Assembly (NCBI GenBank): GCA_029338875.1
Contig: JAQYBF010000071.1
Span: 1 to 42,378, forward strand
Direction: 5' to 3'
DNA length: 42,378 nucleotides
From: Lachnospiraceae bacterium
GTDB lineage: Bacteria; Bacillota; Clostridia; Lachnospirales; Lachnospiraceae
Each line of letters begins with the position of its first letter. Position 1 is the first letter of the stretch. A model generated the notes under the pieces. It saw nothing but the letters and a program-made list of their open reading frames with translations, ran no database searches and was not told the origin of the DNA. Of the stretch, positions 25,057-33,095 are shown in pieces. A program made the position numbers and the translations under genes.

Positions 25057-25542
25057 TCAGACCTGGAAGGAGATGGTCCGTCCGGTCGCCTCGTATTTCC
25101 GATAATGAACGCCTGCTGCCGAGAGCATCCGCTTGGATGCGATCACAGACGGTGTCTTTTCATATTTGTCATCCGCATAGATCAGTTCCTTGATCCCGGC
25201 CTGGATGATGGCCTTGGCACACTCATTGCAGGGGAAAAGGGTGACATAGAGCTTACTGCCCTCAAGCGACCCGCCCCGGTAATTCAGGATGGCATTGAGC
25301 TCACTGTGTGTGACATAGAGATACTTGTTCTCCAGGGGATCGCCCTCTCTGGCCCAGGGGAAGACATCATCCGAGCAGCCCTTGGGGAAACCGTTGTAGC
25401 CCATGGACAGAATCTTGTTGTCCGGACTCACAATACAGCAGCCCACCTGGGAATGGGGATCCTTGGAGCGCATGCCGGACAGATAGGCAACGCCCATAAA
25501 ATACTCGTCCCAGGAAATATAGTCCCTTCTTTTATCACTCAT
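25057..25542 (-). CDS. dCMP deaminase (ComEB-like)
   Basis: Deaminates dCMP to dUMP, feeding dTMP synthesis. The 161 residues show the zinc-binding and catalytic motif HSELNAI (79-85, His and Glu) and PCNECAK (about 104-110, two zinc Cys). Family members often have HAE at the first motif; Ser is a tolerated variant. The strong site AAGGAGG lies inside the end of the phosphatase gene, and the two genes overlap by eight bases. It closes the sua5-phosphatase-deaminase operon. Confidence 0.95.
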   Translation of the reverse strand: MSDKRRDYISWDEYFMGVAYLSGMRSKDPHSQVGCCIVSPDNKILSMGYNGFPKGCSDDVFPWAREGDPLENKYLYVTHSELNAILNYRGGSLEGSKLYVTLFPCNECAKAIIQAGIKELIYADDKYEKTPSVIASKRMLSAAGVHYRKYEATGRTISFQV

Positions 25543-26008
25543 CGGCAGCCTCCTTTTCCATGGTCTGAAGTTTTTCAGCCAGCTTCCGGGTTGTCTCCTT
25601 TAAGGTCTCATAGCAGAGGCCATAGGTCGGAAGGGAAGCACCGTAAGGATTCATGGTTTCCAGCTCCTCACCCACATAATAGGCCAGGACAAAGGTATTG
25701 TCCTCCGTTGCGGAGGCATACTGCTTTAAGACCTGGTCTCTCTGCTTTTCCGACATGGTAAAGATCAGAGTCTTGTCCGTGATTTCCTCATTTTTCAGTT
25801 CCCTGGATTCAAAGCCCTCCACTGTAATTCCGTCAGAAGCCATGACGGCTTCGGCCTTCTGGTTCATGGGCTCCGGAAACTGAACGGTATATCCCCGGGT
25901 CAGGACCTCAATCGGGCTGTCCTTGAGCCAGCGTTTCAGAAGCTCGGCTGCCATAGGTGCCCTGGCGGTTCCGTTTCCCGTGCAAATCACAACTCTTCGA
26001 ACTAACAT
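25535..26008 (-). CDS. Low-molecular-weight protein phosphatase family, atypical active site (YwlE-like context)
   Basis: A 157-residue member of the low-molecular-weight phosphotyrosine/arginine phosphatase fold: VVICTGNGTARAPMAAELL (7-25) is the P-loop region and MNPYGASLPTYGLCYETL the C-terminal acid-loop region. Two key positions differ from the norm. The P-loop is CX6R (C-TGNGTA-R) where CX5R is universal, and the general-acid Asp of the usual DPYG is Asn (NPYG). Both were checked at the nucleotide level. Position after sua5 is the same as ywlE, the protein-arginine phosphatase of Bacillus, which suggests that origin. Activity may be altered or lost. Confidence 0.85.
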   Translation of the reverse strand: MLVRRVVICTGNGTARAPMAAELLKRWLKDSPIEVLTRGYTVQFPEPMNQKAEAVMASDGITVEGFESRELKNEEITDKTLIFTMSEKQRDQVLKQYASATEDNTFVLAYYVGEELETMNPYGASLPTYGLCYETLKETTRKLAEKLQTMEKEAADE

Positions 26009-26011
26009 AGA

Positions 26012-27079
26012 TTAATCCTCATGGGGTGCACGAATCACCTCGTGCCCTGCCGCCTTTAAAAGACGGTTCATAATAGCATTTCCGATCTTGGGGGTTTCAA
26101 AGCTTTCGGTATACATTTTCTGAGTGCCAAGTTCATCAAATTCCCGCAGAATAGCATAGAGATTATGGGCGATCGAGTATTCATCTGTCCGGGTCCCGAT
26201 CGTAAGAATATGGTCGCAGTGATAGAACCCCCGATCTTCCTCGGTTGCGATGACTCCGACCTTCAGGCCTTTGGCCTGGTCTTCCTCGACCCTGCGGTTG
26301 ATTTCCCGGATTACATCCTCGGGCTTTCCTTCCACAATGGCCAGATCTCCCTTGGGTGCATAATGCTTGTAGCGCATTCCCGGCGCCTTGGGGCGGATAT
26401 TTTTGTTGGCATTGGCATCCAGAATTCCCGGATCGATGCGGACAGGGCCCACAACCTTTTCCAGCATTTCCTTATTAATGTAGCCCGGTCTTAAAATGGT
26501 CGGCATGTCCTCCGACAGATCCACAATCGTGGATTCCAGACCGATATCCACTGCTCCGCCATCAATTATGCAGTCAATTTTTCCGGAAAGGTCCTCTGCC
26601 ACATGCTCGGCCAGAGTCGGACTGGGACGGCCGGAGGTATTGGCACTCGGTGCAGCAATCTTCACATTGGATTCCTTAAGAAAGAGACGGGCAACCGGGT
26701 GACTCGGCATACGGATTGCAACCGTATTCAGACCGCCGGTTGTCTCCAGGGGAATCCTGTCGTTCTTCGGAAGGATCATAGTCAGAGGGCCCGGCCAGAA
26801 GGCATCGGCCAGCTTCCGTGCTGACTCCGGCACCTCGGAAACAATCTCCTCCAGCTGAGAGAAATCCCAGATATGTACAATCAGAGGATTATCGGAGGGT
26901 CTGCCCTTGGCGGCATAGATTTTCTTCGATGCCTCCGGATTTTCCGCATCTCCGCCCAGACCATAGACCGTTTCTGTCGGGAAAGCGACCAGGCCTCCCT
27001 TCTGAATCATTTCTACAGCGGGCTTCAAAGCCTCTGCACTCGGGTTTTCCTTATCAACTTTAATCATCAGTGTTTCCAT
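26012..27079 (-). CDS. sua5: L-threonylcarbamoyladenylate synthase
   Basis: Makes threonylcarbamoyl-AMP from threonine, bicarbonate and ATP for the t6A37 modification of ANN-decoding tRNAs. From the ATG at 27079 (AGAGGA upstream; a 27130 start lacks a site) it has 355 residues: a YrdC domain (about 15-205, with GGLVAFPTETVYGLGGDA, KGRPSDNPL, APSANTSGRPSPT) and a C-terminal Sua5 domain (about 235-355) joined by a linker with RPKAPGMRYKHYAP. The two-domain form distinguishes Sua5 from the short TsaC. It starts the operon with the phosphatase and dCMP deaminase genes. Confidence 0.95.
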   Translation of the reverse strand: METLMIKVDKENPSAEALKPAVEMIQKGGLVAFPTETVYGLGGDAENPEASKKIYAAKGRPSDNPLIVHIWDFSQLEEIVSEVPESARKLADAFWPGPLTMILPKNDRIPLETTGGLNTVAIRMPSHPVARLFLKESNVKIAAPSANTSGRPSPTLAEHVAEDLSGKIDCIIDGGAVDIGLESTIVDLSEDMPTILRPGYINKEMLEKVVGPVRIDPGILDANANKNIRPKAPGMRYKHYAPKGDLAIVEGKPEDVIREINRRVEEDQAKGLKVGVIATEEDRGFYHCDHILTIGTRTDEYSIAHNLYAILREFDELGTQKMYTESFETPKIGNAIMNRLLKAAGHEVIRAPHED

Positions 27080-27190
27080 GATTTTGTCCTCTGCTGCTTT
27101 ATTGCTATCATTCGATCCTGACAGCCGCATCCCTGTTCTCGTATTGCTGCCGGATTCTGCGTCTCTGATCGTTTTCCAATTTCAGATCAA

Positions 27191-28888
27191 TTACTGTATA
27201 TACTGACTGACAAGACTCCAGACAGAAGGGTCTTCCATGCCGAGCTTCCAAAAGGCTCCGCCGGCCAGCTTACTGTCCTGCATGGCCTGAAGTTTTAATT
27301 CCAGAGACTTGGTATCCTCCAGCCAGCACTCATAGGTCTTTCCGTCCTTTTCAAAGGATCCGTAGTTCTGTCCGTCCTCATCCGACCATTTGATTTCTGC
27401 CCCATTGGACTGCATGTAATTCAGGGCATCCAGCATACCCATGGCACTGCTGGTCAGACTTCCGTCCGTACCGGTCACCCAAACCCTGGTATAGAAAGGC
27501 ATTCCCAGGACCAGCTGATCTGCCGGCACATCCTCCAGGGTTTTCCTGATGCCATTCTTTACCCAATCGATCGAGGCTACAGAGCCGGCCTCCTTGGATC
27601 CACTGTAATGCTCATCGTAAGCCATCATGATCAGATAGTCTGCGAAAGCGGCCTGTTCCTTCCTCTGATAGAATTCCGAGGAACTGGTCGGTATGTAATT
27701 ATCCACCGACAGAATCAGCCCGTTCTGATGGCATTTCAGAGCCATCTCACGGATAAATTCAATGTAGCCGTCTCGGGCCTCACTGCTCAGAGATTCCAGA
27801 TCGATATTGATGCCGTCCACCTTGGTCCGAATGGCCGATGTGATCAGATTATTTACCAGCCGGTCCCTGGAAGAGGTTGTATTCAGTACCGCAGTACTGT
27901 CCACATCCTTTGCTCCGATATTGCTGACCAGAGCCCAGACCTGAATCTGCTTCTGATGGCAGTCCGCTACATAGGACAGACTGGACAGATCCGTAACATT
28001 TCCCTGATTGTCCGATAAGACATACCAGGTCGGGGAAAGCACATTGACGCCGCTGATTCCGGAAAGAACCGAGGGCAGATTATTGTTTGCCGCCTGTGAG
28101 GTAACCTGATGCCAGGCCAGGCTGATCTTTTTGTCAACAGTAAGATGCTGATAATTTCTTTCCGGAAGAGATGCCTTCACCGTTTCCTTACCGGTCTTTC
28201 CCAGTTTCCGGTTCTGAATGCAGCCGATGACTCCGTTTTTCATCAGGACCTTGCTCCAGTTTCCGTAATTTTCAATAACAGAAACCTTGTCGCCTTTTTT
28301 GACCTCGGAAAGAATCCGGCTCTTCACACCGCCGTACTGTCTCAGCTGTCCGGAAGAACGGAGAGCTGCCGTCGTTTTTTCCCAGCCGGCCGTCTCAATG
28401 ACAACCCGGTAAGGCGATTTCTCGAGCTGATAGGTCAGGTCCGTATAATTTTTCACCCAATCCAGGCAGATATAAACCGCATTATTTTCACTTATCAGGA
28501 TCTTATCATCAAAGCTCTCTGTCGTCTGATCGACCGTGTAGCTGCTGCTGTCCACCGGAACCGTAATCAGCTGGCTGTCAGTCGCATAGCGGAGAATCCC
28601 CCCGGTCGAATCATAGACGTAAGCATCATCCGCATATTTCTTGAGATAGGGCAGACGAATATAAACCCTGTTTCCTTCGATCAGTCCATCTGCCGGAGAA
28701 CCGGTTTTCACAGCCTCGTAGTTCCCGTCAAGAATCACGGCACAGTCCTTGTCAGACTGTGGCTTAAAATAGTCCTTTAAAGACATGGTCTCATGACTCG
28801 GGGCATATCGGTGGATGAGAAAGGCAGCTGCCAGACATACCAGAACAATAAGCAGGATCCCCGGCAGTATCCATTTTCTACGCTTCAT
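27191..28888 (-). CDS. Membrane-anchored GH18 glycoside hydrolase with stalk and SH3 domains
   Basis: A 565-residue extracytoplasmic enzyme from the ATG at 28888 (GGAGG 12 bases ahead); the frame continues to 29023 but without a site. It has a basic N-terminus and one membrane helix (about 6-25), a copper-amine-oxidase-like stalk domain (about 50-170), an SH3-like domain (about 180-235: VKKGDKVSVIENYGNWSKV) and a GH18 TIM barrel (about 260-560). The catalytic DxxDxE-type motif reads DGINIDLES, with the acid Glu at the end; YLIMMAYDEHYSG is the usual later strand. Chitinase or peptidoglycan N-acetylglucosaminidase activity (YaaH/SleL group) is likely; spore or vegetative role not decidable. 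Confidence 0.9.
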   Translation of the reverse strand: MKRRKWILPGILLIVLVCLAAAFLIHRYAPSHETMSLKDYFKPQSDKDCAVILDGNYEAVKTGSPADGLIEGNRVYIRLPYLKKYADDAYVYDSTGGILRYATDSQLITVPVDSSSYTVDQTTESFDDKILISENNAVYICLDWVKNYTDLTYQLEKSPYRVVIETAGWEKTTAALRSSGQLRQYGGVKSRILSEVKKGDKVSVIENYGNWSKVLMKNGVIGCIQNRKLGKTGKETVKASLPERNYQHLTVDKKISLAWHQVTSQAANNNLPSVLSGISGVNVLSPTWYVLSDNQGNVTDLSSLSYVADCHQKQIQVWALVSNIGAKDVDSTAVLNTTSSRDRLVNNLITSAIRTKVDGINIDLESLSSEARDGYIEFIREMALKCHQNGLILSVDNYIPTSSSEFYQRKEQAAFADYLIMMAYDEHYSGSKEAGSVASIDWVKNGIRKTLEDVPADQLVLGMPFYTRVWVTGTDGSLTSSAMGMLDALNYMQSNGAEIKWSDEDGQNYGSFEKDGKTYECWLEDTKSLELKLQAMQDSKLAGGAFWKLGMEDPSVWSLVSQYIQ

Positions 28889-28927
28889 AGCAATAACTAT
28901 CCTCCGCTGATTATTTCTAATTAAAAG

Positions 28928-28955
28928 ATTATACCACAAGAACAAAGGCCGTAAA
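28928..28955 (-). promoter_or_regulatory. Extended -10 promoter for the GH18 gene
   Basis: Minus-strand TGGTATAAT (hexamer 28928-28933) with a weak TTTACG (28950-28955) 16 bases upstream; it resembles the promoter of the tocopherol cyclase-like gene. Confidence 0.65.
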
Positions 28956-29395
28956 AAGGTCGGCCTGATGAATCTTACATCAGCCATATCACCCCTACGG
29001 CCCTGTTTTCCCTTTTTTCGCATTCACTGAAATCCGTTTGGTACAGGCAGCGGACTTCCAATCACGATGTAACTTGTTAACAGGTCGGATTTTCGAATGC
29101 CTATAATTTTAGATAACTCCTCTTTTTCTTTTTTGATTTTCCCTGCCAGGCACCGCTGAAATCCCCCCGGATCCATTTCATTGCTACACTTCCCGGATTG
29201 CTTTTCAGGGGAATCTAGATATCTGTCCGTATACAGAATAAAACCAACCGCAAAAACCTGTATCCGAATGTTAAAAAGCAATCCTCCTCAGAATTTTCCT
29301 GTCCCTATGCTCTGACTTCGGATCTGCTTCCGGAGTCAAAGGAGATTAATCCTCGTGGTATCTGATATTCCCTCTGACAGATAAAATTCATGATC

Positions 29396-29517
29396 GAACC
29401 ATGCTGGCTGGAAAATCACTCCCCTCCTTCCATTTCAATTCGCAAAGACAATTAAGTTTTTCACGGCTAAGCTGTTCTTTAAGTCAAGTTTTTATATGCA
29501 TCGCCGTGGCATGGTTC
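29396..29517. repeat. Nested inverted repeats in the gap before mecA
   Basis: Perfect 9-bp arms GAACCATGC (29396-29404) and GCATGGTTC (29509-29517) enclose a second pair CACGGC (29462-29467) and GCCGTG (29503-29508), the two 3' arms being contiguous. A 10-bp hairpin with one G-T pair (TGACTTCGGA / TCCGGAGTCA, about 29315-29340) lies before it. The whole gap 29024-29675 holds no gene I can support; one 85-codon frame on the minus strand (29024-29281) starts at a TTG with an ill-spaced ribosome site. Confidence 0.5.
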
Positions 29518-29675
29518 ACTTATAGCATATCCCGATAGTCCTCTCAAGCGATTTGGCGATTCTTAATATAATGTTTCAATTCTTTAGAATTTTTTTATAC
29601 TTTTTCTTTATTTTTCTCTTTACCTCGGCCGTTCTTATGAATATAATCAATTGCAAAACTTATTTGGAGCACCCT

Positions 29676-30464
29676 ATGAAAATACTTAAAATTAGTGAAA
29701 ATCAAATCCGCTGTATTCTGACCAGTGAGGATTTAAAGGAACGAAATCTGAAATTAAGCGAGCTAGCCTATGGAAGTCAGAAGGCTCGCGACCTCTTTTC
29801 TGAAATGATGACCAAGGCCAATAAGGAGCTCGGATTCAATGCCCAGGATGACCCGCTCATGGTGGAAGCCATTCCGGTCTCCAAGGACGAACTGGTTCTC
29901 GTTGTCACCAAGGTCAGTGATCCGGAAATGCTGGATACCCGCTTTGCCCGCTTTTCAAACGATGGAAAGGAAAGCACATCCTCCCTTTCCAATCAGCTGT
30001 CCTCTCTGAATTCTTCCGATATTGCAATGTCCGCCAAGGATATCCTGGAAAGCTACGGAAAGCTTCTGGCCAGCCGCAAGGCCGGCATGGATAATGCTTC
30101 TTCCGCGGGAGCCTCTGCAGCCAATGAAGCAGCAGAGGATGGAAAATCAACGGAAACAGCCCAGCTTCCGGAAGAGAAGAACTTCCTCTTCAGGTCTCTG
30201 GAAGATCTAATTGAAATCTCCCACATCATCCAGCCCACCTTCCATGGAGAGAGCTCTGTATTTCATGTCAGAGAGCCTGAGGTCTTCATCCTTTCTCTCA
30301 AGGCCGGCACGAAAGAAGATCCCGAGAATTTCCAACGGATCTGCAACACGGTCAGTGAGTTCGGCTCACTCCTGGCACCCACCGCTGCCAATCTGAATGC
30401 CTTAAAGGAACATGACCAGATCCTTCTTTCAAAGGATGCGGTTTCAAAGCTGGCCCAGCTGTAA
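29676..30464 (+). CDS. mecA: Adaptor protein MecA
   Basis: Adaptor that binds substrates and ClpC and directs them to ClpCP proteolysis; in Bacillus its best known client is ComK. The 262 residues start with MKILKISENQIRCILTSEDL (1-20), the N-terminal substrate-binding domain (about 1-85: LFSEMMTKANKELGF), continue with a long Ser/Ala/Glu-rich linker (about 90-175) and end with the ClpC-binding domain (about 180-262: LFRSLEDLIEISH and LSLKAGTKEDPENF). The ATG at 29676 has TTGGAG upstream; the open frame begins 41 codons earlier in a T-rich, non-coding leader. Slightly longer than Bacillus MecA because of the linker. Confidence 0.9.
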   Translation: MKILKISENQIRCILTSEDLKERNLKLSELAYGSQKARDLFSEMMTKANKELGFNAQDDPLMVEAIPVSKDELVLVVTKVSDPEMLDTRFARFSNDGKESTSSLSNQLSSLNSSDIAMSAKDILESYGKLLASRKAGMDNASSAGASAANEAAEDGKSTETAQLPEEKNFLFRSLEDLIEISHIIQPTFHGESSVFHVREPEVFILSLKAGTKEDPENFQRICNTVSEFGSLLAPTAANLNALKEHDQILLSKDAVSKLAQL

Positions 30465-30529
30465 ATCATCTTGCTTTCCAGGCAGTCCGGCCTTTGATCA
30501 GGTTTTAAATGGAATCCTGAAATTGCACT

Positions 30530-30576
30530 AAAAAGAGGAGATTTCCGGAAAACAACCGGAAATCTCCTCTTTTTTT
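30530..30576. terminator. Strong bidirectional terminator after mecA
   Basis: A 19-bp perfect stem (arms AAAAAGAGGAGATTTCCGG at 30530-30548 and its complement at 30556-30574) with a seven-base loop and a T7 tail. It also ends the convergent DUF1858 gene. Confidence 0.92.
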
Positions 30577-30597
30577 GACTCTGTCTTTCTGAGAACC

Positions 30598-30822
30598 TCA
30601 GCCCTGTGCTCCGACGCCCTCGGTATTGAGGTAATCGTTGATCTCGTCTACCAGAGACTGGGGATCAATGCCGTGCACACTTGCAGCTTCTTCGATGGTC
30701 TCCATCTGAGATGCCGGGCATCCGATGCAATGCATGCCGACTGCCATAAGAATGGGGGTTACGCCCTGATCGATCATCAGAAGCTCGCCGATACTTGTAT
30801 CCTTATTTACTTCTATCTTCAT
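30598..30822 (-). CDS. DUF1858 redox-associated small protein
   Basis: A 74-residue cytoplasmic protein of the DUF1858 (hybrid-cluster-protein-associated redox disulphide) type. MKIEVNKDTSIGELL opens the fold and HCIGCPAS (about 31-38) holds the conserved CxxC, likely redox active or metal binding. AAGGAGG precedes the ATG and a near-consensus promoter is close upstream. It is divergent from a small ferredoxin gene, which fits a redox setting; the actual function is not known. Confidence 0.88.
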   Translation of the reverse strand: MKIEVNKDTSIGELLMIDQGVTPILMAVGMHCIGCPASQMETIEEAASVHGIDPQSLVDEINDYLNTEGVGAQG

Positions 30823-30851
30823 TTTATTTTCCTCCTTGTGATTGTGTGTTG

Positions 30852-30880
30852 ATTATACAACGCATATTCCGCTTTGACAA
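30852..30880 (-). promoter_or_regulatory. Sigma-A promoter for the DUF1858 gene
   Basis: Minus-strand TTGTCA (30875-30880), 17 bases, and TATAAT (30852-30857), eleven of twelve consensus bases. Confidence 0.8.
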
Positions 30881-30936
30881 TTGAGTTTAGTAAAATTTAA
30901 TGAATTGAGCCTGTCCTTCTGTTTCACATTTTATAC

Positions 30937-30965
30937 TTGCGCCTTTTTCCGCTTGGGGATATGAT
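30937..30965 (+). promoter_or_regulatory. Possible ferredoxin promoter
   Basis: TTGCGC (30937-30942), 17 bases, TATGAT (30960-30965), leading to a leader of about 45 bases with TAAGGAGG. The -35 is weak. Confidence 0.45.
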
Positions 30966-30989
30966 GATAATACTTAGCGAATACGTTAA

Positions 30990-31187
<198 letters not shown>

Positions 31188-31213
31188 TATCTGACTGATC
31201 ATCCGTCAAGAAC

Positions 31214-31248
31214 AAAAAGCCATCCGGCTCTGCCGGGTGGCTTTTTTT
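31214..31248. terminator. Bidirectional terminator between ferredoxin and dnaB
   Basis: AAAAAGCCATCCGGC pairs with GCCGGGTGGCTTTTT (one G-T pair) around a three-base loop with T7 on the plus strand and T5 on the minus strand. It ends five bases before the dnaB stop. Confidence 0.92.
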
Positions 31249-31252
31249 GATA

Positions 31253-32632
31253 TCAGTCTTCCTGGCGATTTCGTCTCTGACTGTGATCCAGATTTCCAAA
31301 CTTGGTATACTGAGGCAGCCAGGCCAGCTCTACGGTACCGACCGGGCCGTTTCTCTGCTTGGCAATGATGATTTCTGAAATGTTCTTTTTATCTGTATCC
31401 TTATTATAGTAGTCATCCCGATAGATGAACATAACGACGTCGGCATCCTGCTCGATTGCTCCCGATTCACGCAGATCCGACAGCATAGGCCGGTGATCCG
31501 GTCTCTGTTCCGGTGCCCGGGACAGCTGAGATAATGCTATGATCGGAACATTCAGCTCTCGGGCGATCATTTTGATAGAACGGGAGATCTCCGAGATCTC
31601 CTGCTGTCTGGAATCCGAATGCTTGGATGCCTGCATGAGCTGGAGATAGTCGATCATAATCAGAGAGAGATCCGGATACTGCATCTTGTATTTCCGGCAT
31701 TTACTCTGGAGGTCGGCCACGGTAATGCCCGGCTGATCGTCAATAATCAGCCTGGAGTCACCGATCACGCCAGCACTTCTGACCAGCTCCGTCCAGTCGG
31801 TGTCCAGAAGCTGACCGGAACGGATTTTCTCCGCCTCGACATGAGAGACCAGGGACATAAGTCGGTTGACCAGGGCCTCCCTGGGCATCTCAAGAGAAAA
31901 GATTGCGCAGGGCAGCTTCTGATTAAATGCGACATGCTCTGCAATATTCAGTGCCAGGGCCGTCTTACCCATGGAAGGACGGGCTGCGATCAGGATCAGA
32001 TCAGCCGGCTGGAGACCAGACAGCTGCCGGTCCAGATCAGTGAAGCCGGTCGGTATACCTGTTACATTTCCTTCCATCTGGGAAGCCTTGTGGATCTTGT
32101 CCAGGGCGGACATTACAATCTGCTTAATGGGCACAGCCTCATTTCCAGTCTCGTTCTGTGCCATCTGGAAGGCGGTTTCCTCCCATTCACCCAGGATTTC
32201 CTTGGCCGGCCGCTCTGCCTTGTAGCACTCGCTCTCGATCATCTGATTCTTCCGGATCATGGTCCGCAGCATGGACTTTTCCCTGACGATTGAGCAGTAG
32301 CTTTCAATATTTACAGAGAGGGGAACCGAGCTTACGATATCCGTGATATATTCGGGACTGGAAATTTCCGGAAGGGCACCCTTTTCCTGAAGACGGTCCT
32401 GAAGGGTGATCACATCGATCGGTTTTCCCTCGTTGGTAAGCTCTATGATGGCTTCAAAGAGCAGGCCGTAGGCCTGATTGTCAAAATCATCTCTGACCAG
32501 AAGCCCCATTGCCGTATTGCAGGCTTCCTTATCCATAATCATGGAACCCAGGACGGACCTCTCAGCATCCGGCGAGCTTGGCATGCGCCGGAGCTGAACA
32601 TTTTCATTCCGATTATCTGTCTGTGTATCCAT
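31253..32632 (-). CDS. dnaB: Replicative DNA helicase
   Basis: Hexameric 5'-3' helicase at the replication fork. The 459 residues carry the N-terminal primase-interacting domain (PSSPDAERSVLGSMI, about 18-32), Walker A AARPSMGKTALAL (about 208-220), Walker B region LSLIMIDYLQLM and the DnaB motif SDLRESGAIEQDADVV. AAAGGA precedes the ATG. It follows rplI by 16 bases in the order gdpP-rplI-dnaB, which is well conserved in Firmicutes. Confidence 0.97.
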   Translation of the reverse strand: MDTQTDNRNENVQLRRMPSSPDAERSVLGSMIMDKEACNTAMGLLVRDDFDNQAYGLLFEAIIELTNEGKPIDVITLQDRLQEKGALPEISSPEYITDIVSSVPLSVNIESYCSIVREKSMLRTMIRKNQMIESECYKAERPAKEILGEWEETAFQMAQNETGNEAVPIKQIVMSALDKIHKASQMEGNVTGIPTGFTDLDRQLSGLQPADLILIAARPSMGKTALALNIAEHVAFNQKLPCAIFSLEMPREALVNRLMSLVSHVEAEKIRSGQLLDTDWTELVRSAGVIGDSRLIIDDQPGITVADLQSKCRKYKMQYPDLSLIMIDYLQLMQASKHSDSRQQEISEISRSIKMIARELNVPIIALSQLSRAPEQRPDHRPMLSDLRESGAIEQDADVVMFIYRDDYYNKDTDKKNISEIIIAKQRNGPVGTVELAWLPQYTKFGNLDHSQRRNRQED

Positions 32633-32648
32633 CTTCTGATCTGATCCT

Positions 32649-33095
32649 TTACTTCTCGGAAACGTGAACCTTCAGCGAAGCCTGAACCTCCGGATGAAGC
32701 TTTACTGTAAGATTGTAGGTACCCAATGCCTTCATCGGTACATCCAGAACAATCTTTTTCTTGTCGATCTTCTTTCCGTACTGCTTTTCGCAGGCATCTA
32801 CAACTTCCTTGGTCGATACCGAGCCGAAGACCTTTCCGCCCTCGCCCGTTTTAATCTTGACTTCTACGGTCCACTTTTCGATCTCTTCCTTCAGAGCCTT
32901 TGCCTCTTCCAGATTCTCTTCCGCCACCTTCTCATCATGTGCCTTTTTCAGCTTCAGATTATTCATATTGGCAGGTGTTGCCTCAACACCGAGTTTCTTC
33001 GGAAGAAGGGCATTCCGGGCATAGCCGTTAGATACCTCGACAATATCTCCCTTTTTCCCCAGTGCTTTTACGTCTGCTAAAAGAATTACTTTCAT
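32649..33095 (-). CDS. rplI: 50S ribosomal protein L9
   Basis: Binds 23S rRNA near the L1 stalk and reaches out with a long helix that helps maintain the reading frame. The 148 residues show the N-terminal RNA-binding signature LGKKGDIVEVSNGYARNALL (12-31), the connecting helix (about 45-75) and the C-terminal domain with EGGKVFGSVSTKEVVDA. The ATG shares ATGA with the gdpP stop, so it is translationally coupled to it. Confidence 0.97.
   Translation of the reverse strand: MKVILLADVKALGKKGDIVEVSNGYARNALLPKKLGVEATPANMNNLKLKKAHDEKVAEENLEEAKALKEEIEKWTVEVKIKTGEGGKVFGSVSTKEVVDACEKQYGKKIDKKKIVLDVPMKALGTYNLTVKLHPEVQASLKVHVSEK

Noticed and set aside
29024-29281. 85-codon minus-strand frame upstream of the GH18 gene
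   Set aside because: It starts at TTG with AGGAGG only two bases away, shows no recognised domain and no family signature; recorded only as part of the gap.
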